From: Neoroseomonas oryzicola
GTDB taxonomy: Bacteria; Pseudomonadota; Alphaproteobacteria; Acetobacterales; Acetobacteraceae
Direction of reading: 5' to 3'
Length of the DNA: 64,000 nt
Assembly: GCF_012163135.1 (NCBI RefSeq)
Contig: NZ_JAAVUP010000002.1
Span: 62,001-126,000, forward strand
Shown: positions 60,995 to 64,000 of the stretch, one piece after another
How the letters are laid out: every line of letters begins with the position of its first letter
How positions within the stretch are numbered: position 1 is the stretch's first letter
Program-made: the position numbers and the translations under genes
The notes under the pieces: generated by a model
Seen by the model: the letters and a program-made list of their open reading frames with translations, nothing else
What the model was told of the DNA's origin: nothing
Databases searched by the model: none

Positions 60995-63490
60995 ATGAAG
61001 TTCACCCTCTCCTGGCTGAAGGACCATCTCGAGACCGAGGCCTCGGTCGACGAGATCGCGCGCACGCTGAACGCCATCGGCCTCGAGGTCGAAGGCATCG
61101 AGGATCGTGGCGCGGCCCTCGCCTCCTTCCGCATCGCCCGCGTCATCGAGGCGGTGCAGCACCCCAATGCCGACCGCCTGCGCCACCTGCGCGTCGATAT
61201 CGGCGACGGGCGCGAACTGTCCGTCGTCTGCGGCGCGCCCAATGCGCGCACGGGGATGATGGGCGTCGCCGCGCTGCCGGGCGAATACGTCCCGGGCACC
61301 GGCATCACGCTGAAGGCGGGCGAGATCCGCGGCGTGAAGTCCGAGGCGATGATGCTGTCGATGCGCGAGATGGGCCTCGGCGACGACCACACCGGTATCG
61401 TGGACCTGCCTGCGGATGCGCCGCTCGGCGCGTCCTACGTGACGTGGGCGGGCCTCGATGATCCGATCATCGAGATCAGCGTCACGCCGAACCGCGGCGA
61501 TGCGCTGTCGGTGCGCGGCGTGGCGCGGGACCTGGCGGCGGCCGGGCTCGGCACGCTGAAGCCGTGGTCGGCGCCGAAGGCCGCCGCGACCTACAAGGCG
61601 CCGCTGAACTGGAAGATCGAGGACCCGCGCGCCTGTCTCTGGGTGCTCGGCCGCGCGGTGCGGGGCGTGAAGAATGGGCCCTCGCCGAAGTGGCTGCAGG
61701 ACCGGCTGGTGGCGATCGGCCTGCGGCCGATCAGCGCGCTGGTGGACATCACCAACTTCTTCACCTTCGACCTCGGCCGCCCACTGCACGTCTTCGACGT
61801 GGCGAAGGTGAAGGGCACGAACCTGACGATGCGCATGGCGCGCGACGGCGAGACGCTGACCGCGCTGAACGGCAAGGACTACGCGCTGACGGCCGAGGAC
61901 GGCGTCATCGCCGACGAGGCCGGGCCGGAAGCCCTGGGCGGCGTCATCGGCGGCGAGCACTCGGGCTGCGACGAGAGCACGACCGAATGCTTCATCGAAT
62001 GCGCGCTGTTCGACCCGGTGCGCATCGCGCTCTCGGGCCGTCGGCACGACGTGCGCACCGATGCCCGCGCGCGGTTCGAGCGCGGCCTCGACCCCGCCTT
62101 CCTGCCGGATGCGCTGGAGGCGGCGACGCGGATGATCATCGAGCTTTGCGGCGGCGAGGCGAGCGAGATCTCCGAAGCCGGCGCCGAGCCGGCCTGGAAG
62201 CGCTCCGCCACGCTGCGCTTCGAGCGCGTGGCGTCCTATGGCGGGCTCGACCTGCCGGCGGGTGAGTCGGTCGCGCGGCTTGAGCGCCTCGGCTTCGCGG
62301 TGCAGGCGCGGGATTCGGCGAGCGTGACCGTCGCGGTGCCGTCCTGGCGCAACGACGTCGCCTCCGACCTATCGGCCTATCGCGCCGGCGGCGGGGCGCT
62401 GGCGCAGTTCGCGGGGCTGGACCCTGCCCGTGCGGCGAAGGCCGCGGAAGGCTGCGCGGCGATCGAGCCGGAATGCGACCTGGTCGAGGAAGTGCTGCGC
62501 CTCGGCGGCCTCGATGCCGTGCCGGCGGTCTCGCTGCCGACGAGCGGCGTCATCCCGCCGGCGGCCTTCACGCCGAAGCAGGCGCGGGCCGCGCTGGCGC
62601 GGCGCGTGCTCGCCGCGCGCGGCATGCAGGAAAGCGTGACCTTCGCCTTCATGGAGGCGAAGACCGCGGCCCTGTTCGGCGCCACGCCCGATGCGCTGCG
62701 CCTGGTGAACCCGATCGCGGCGGATCTCGACCAGATGCGGCCGACGCCGGTGGCCTCCCTGCTGCTGGCGGCGTCGCGCAACGCGGCGCGCGGCTTCGCC
62801 GATGTGGGGCTCGCCGAGCTCGGCGCGGCCTATCGCGACATCACGCCGGACGGGCAGGCCTCGGTCGCCGCGGGCGTGCGGCACGGCGCGACGCCGCGGC
62901 ACTGGGCGGAAGCCTCGCGCGGCGTCGATGCCATGGATGCGAAGGGCGATGCGCTGGCGGTGCTCGCCGCGCTTGGCGTGCCGATGGCAGCGCTTCAGGT
63001 CACGGCCGATGCGCCGGGCTTCTACCATCCGGGTCGCTCCGGCGTGGTGCGGCAGGGGCCGAAGACGATTCTCGCCACCTTCGGGGAGATCCACCCCAAG
63101 GTGCTCGAGGCGCTGGACCTCCCCGGTCCGGCGGTGGCCTTCGAGGTCTTCCTCGACGCCGTCGCCGAGCCCAAGCGCCGCAAGAAGGGCGCGCCCGACC
63201 TGCCGGCCTTCCAGCCGCTGCGGCGCGACTTCGCCTTCATCGTCGAGGACAAGGTGACCGCCGAGGCCCTGCTGCGCGCCGCGCGCGGCGCCGACAAGGC
63301 GCTGATCACCGATGTCGTGCTGTTCGACGTCTATCGCGGCAAGGGCGTGCCGGAGGGGTCGAAGAGCCTCGCCATCCAGGTGACGCTGCAGCCGCGCGAG
63401 GCGACGCTGACCGACGCCCAGATCGAGGCCGTGGCCGACCGGGTCGTCGCCGCGGTCGCCAAGGCCACCGGCGCGGTGCTCCGCGCGTGA
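60995..63490 (+). CDS. pheT: Phenylalanyl-tRNA synthetase beta subunit
   Basis: 831 residues, standard length. 'MKFTLSWLKDHLETEASVDE' start, an EMAP-type tRNA-binding domain (about 40-155), B3/B4 editing region with 'ITNFFTFDLGRPLHVFD', B5 domain near 400-470, the inactive synthetase fold, and the C-terminal FDX-ACB domain beginning 'PLRRDFAFIVED'. Separated from pheS by 170 nt of hairpin repeats. Stop shares a base with the MFS start. Confidence 0.97.
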   Translation: MKFTLSWLKDHLETEASVDEIARTLNAIGLEVEGIEDRGAALASFRIARVIEAVQHPNADRLRHLRVDIGDGRELSVVCGAPNARTGMMGVAALPGEYVPGTGITLKAGEIRGVKSEAMMLSMREMGLGDDHTGIVDLPADAPLGASYVTWAGLDDPIIEISVTPNRGDALSVRGVARDLAAAGLGTLKPWSAPKAAATYKAPLNWKIEDPRACLWVLGRAVRGVKNGPSPKWLQDRLVAIGLRPISALVDITNFFTFDLGRPLHVFDVAKVKGTNLTMRMARDGETLTALNGKDYALTAEDGVIADEAGPEALGGVIGGEHSGCDESTTECFIECALFDPVRIALSGRRHDVRTDARARFERGLDPAFLPDALEAATRMIIELCGGEASEISEAGAEPAWKRSATLRFERVASYGGLDLPAGESVARLERLGFAVQARDSASVTVAVPSWRNDVASDLSAYRAGGGALAQFAGLDPARAAKAAEGCAAIEPECDLVEEVLRLGGLDAVPAVSLPTSGVIPPAAFTPKQARAALARRVLAARGMQESVTFAFMEAKTAALFGATPDALRLVNPIAADLDQMRPTPVASLLLAASRNAARGFADVGLAELGAAYRDITPDGQASVAAGVRHGATPRHWAEASRGVDAMDAKGDALAVLAALGVPMAALQVTADAPGFYHPGRSGVVRQGPKTILATFGEIHPKVLEALDLPGPAVAFEVFLDAVAEPKRRKKGAPDLPAFQPLRRDFAFIVEDKVTAEALLRAARGADKALITDVVLFDVYRGKGVPEGSKSLAIQVTLQPREATLTDAQIEAVADRVVAAVAKATGAVLRA

Positions 63491-64000
63491 TGCCGGCGGC
63501 GGACAGCAAGGGCCGGAACCTGGCGCTGCTGTCCGCTTCCATCGTGCTGGTGCTGGCCGTGTGGTTCGCCGGCACGGCGGCGGTGCCGGGGCTGATCGCC
63601 TCGGGGCTCGTCACGCCAGGTCGCGCGGCGCTGCTGACGGCGGCGGTACAGCTTGGCTTCGTCGCGGGAACGCTGGTCAGCGCGGCGTTGTCGCTGGCGG
63701 ACCGGCTCGATCCACGGCGGTTCTACATGGCCTGCGCGCTGGTCGCCGCGGCGGCGACGCTGGCGCAGACGGTGGTGGCGCCGTCAGGCACGGCCGCGGT
63801 CGTCCTGCGCTTCGTCGCCGGGGCGACGATGGCGGGCGTTTACCCGGTCGGGATGAAGCTCGCGGCGTCCTGGGCCAAGGGGGACCTCGGGCTGCTGATC
63901 GGCATCGTGGTGGGGGCGCTGACGCTCGGTTCCGCGCTGCCGCATCTGCTGCCGACGCTGTTGGGTTCGCTCGACTGGCGGGCGGCCTATGGCGGGGCAG
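63490..64000 (+). CDS. MFS transporter, 3'-truncated by the window edge
   Basis: Frame opens with ATG at 63490 (TGATG overlap with pheT) and is still open at 64000, giving 170 residues. It has four to five hydrophobic helices, starting 'NLALLSASIVLVLAVWFAG'. MFS-like loop elements are 'DRLDPRRFY' after helix 2 and 'GVYPVGMKLAASWAKGDLG' after helix 4. Only the N-terminal half is visible, so substrate class cannot be judged. Probably translated from the pheT transcript. Confidence 0.75.
   Translation, partial: MPAADSKGRNLALLSASIVLVLAVWFAGTAAVPGLIASGLVTPGRAALLTAAVQLGFVAGTLVSAALSLADRLDPRRFYMACALVAAAATLAQTVVAPSGTAAVVLRFVAGATMAGVYPVGMKLAASWAKGDLGLLIGIVVGALTLGSALPHLLPTLLGSLDWRAAYGGA

Noticed and set aside
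1-64000. CRISPR arrays, insertion sequences, prophage, tRNA or rRNA genes
   Set aside because: No regularly spaced direct repeats, transposase or integrase motifs, cloverleaf candidates or rRNA-like segments were seen in the gaps between genes.

Overview
The window is a 64 kb stretch of a very GC-rich chromosome. It has no insertion sequences, prophage genes, CRISPR arrays, tRNAs or rRNAs that I can see. The gene content points to an alphaproteobacterium, most likely of the Acetobacteraceae (Roseomonas-like). The evidence is two orphan Bug-type tricarboxylate-transport binding proteins, an alphaproteobacterial Hda/PerM/PgsA/DUF2066 operon divergent from purM, the order dapF-mtaB-ftsY, a small proteobacterial aa3-oxidase subunit IV, and a formate dehydrogenase locus with DUF3305/DUF3306 genes. 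The taxonomic call is an inference from gene order and residue motifs. No database search was run.

Layout. 1-2.6 kb: the 3' part of alanine racemase, then a MlaE-like permease and a MlaF-like ATPase. 2.6-5.7 kb: an ahpC-ahpD peroxide-defence pair behind an operator-rich leader, a GFA-type zinc protein and a TauD/TfdA-like dioxygenase. 5.9-12.9 kb (minus strand): DUF2066, pgsA, perM, hda, ppk1 and ppx, several with 4-nt stop/start overlaps. 13-16.5 kb: purM, purN, a 53-residue oxidase subunit, ndk and a hydratase-family gene. 16.7-26.5 kb: an ABC-F ATPase, a Bug protein, holC, a putative nuclease-like gene, two tandem M17 aminopeptidases, cysQ, an unrecognised gene and a Sua5-type synthase. 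26.8-32.7 kb: a cysteine hydrolase plus NCS2-like permease behind a sigma-54-like site, a SorA/SorB sulfite dehydrogenase pair, an esterase and a second Bug protein. 32.9-36.9 kb: cca and an ABC exporter preceded by a perfect match to the alphaproteobacterial SOS box.

37-52 kb is the most distinctive region, a complete respiratory formate dehydrogenase island. A 680-residue polyferredoxin gene diverges from a tightly coupled accessory operon: a biotin-ligase-like protein with a degenerate active site, two poorly known families, DUF3305 and DUF3306. Then come a TorD-like chaperone, a small TAT protein, the catalytic alpha subunit, the FeS beta subunit and the cytochrome b gamma subunit, followed by mobB, moeA, mobA and fdhD for molybdenum cofactor finishing and sulfuration. 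Together they would build an exported, membrane-anchored enzyme feeding formate electrons to quinone.

52-64 kb holds an esterase, a small operon of C39-like, creatininase-like and peroxidase-related proteins, ftsY-mtaB-dapF, a CheZ-like gene, rpmI-rplT-pheS-pheT and the start of an MFS transporter. Intergenic gaps repeatedly carry one style of GC-rich, multi-hairpin repeat. The clearest copies lie at 5698-5918 and 60828-60970.
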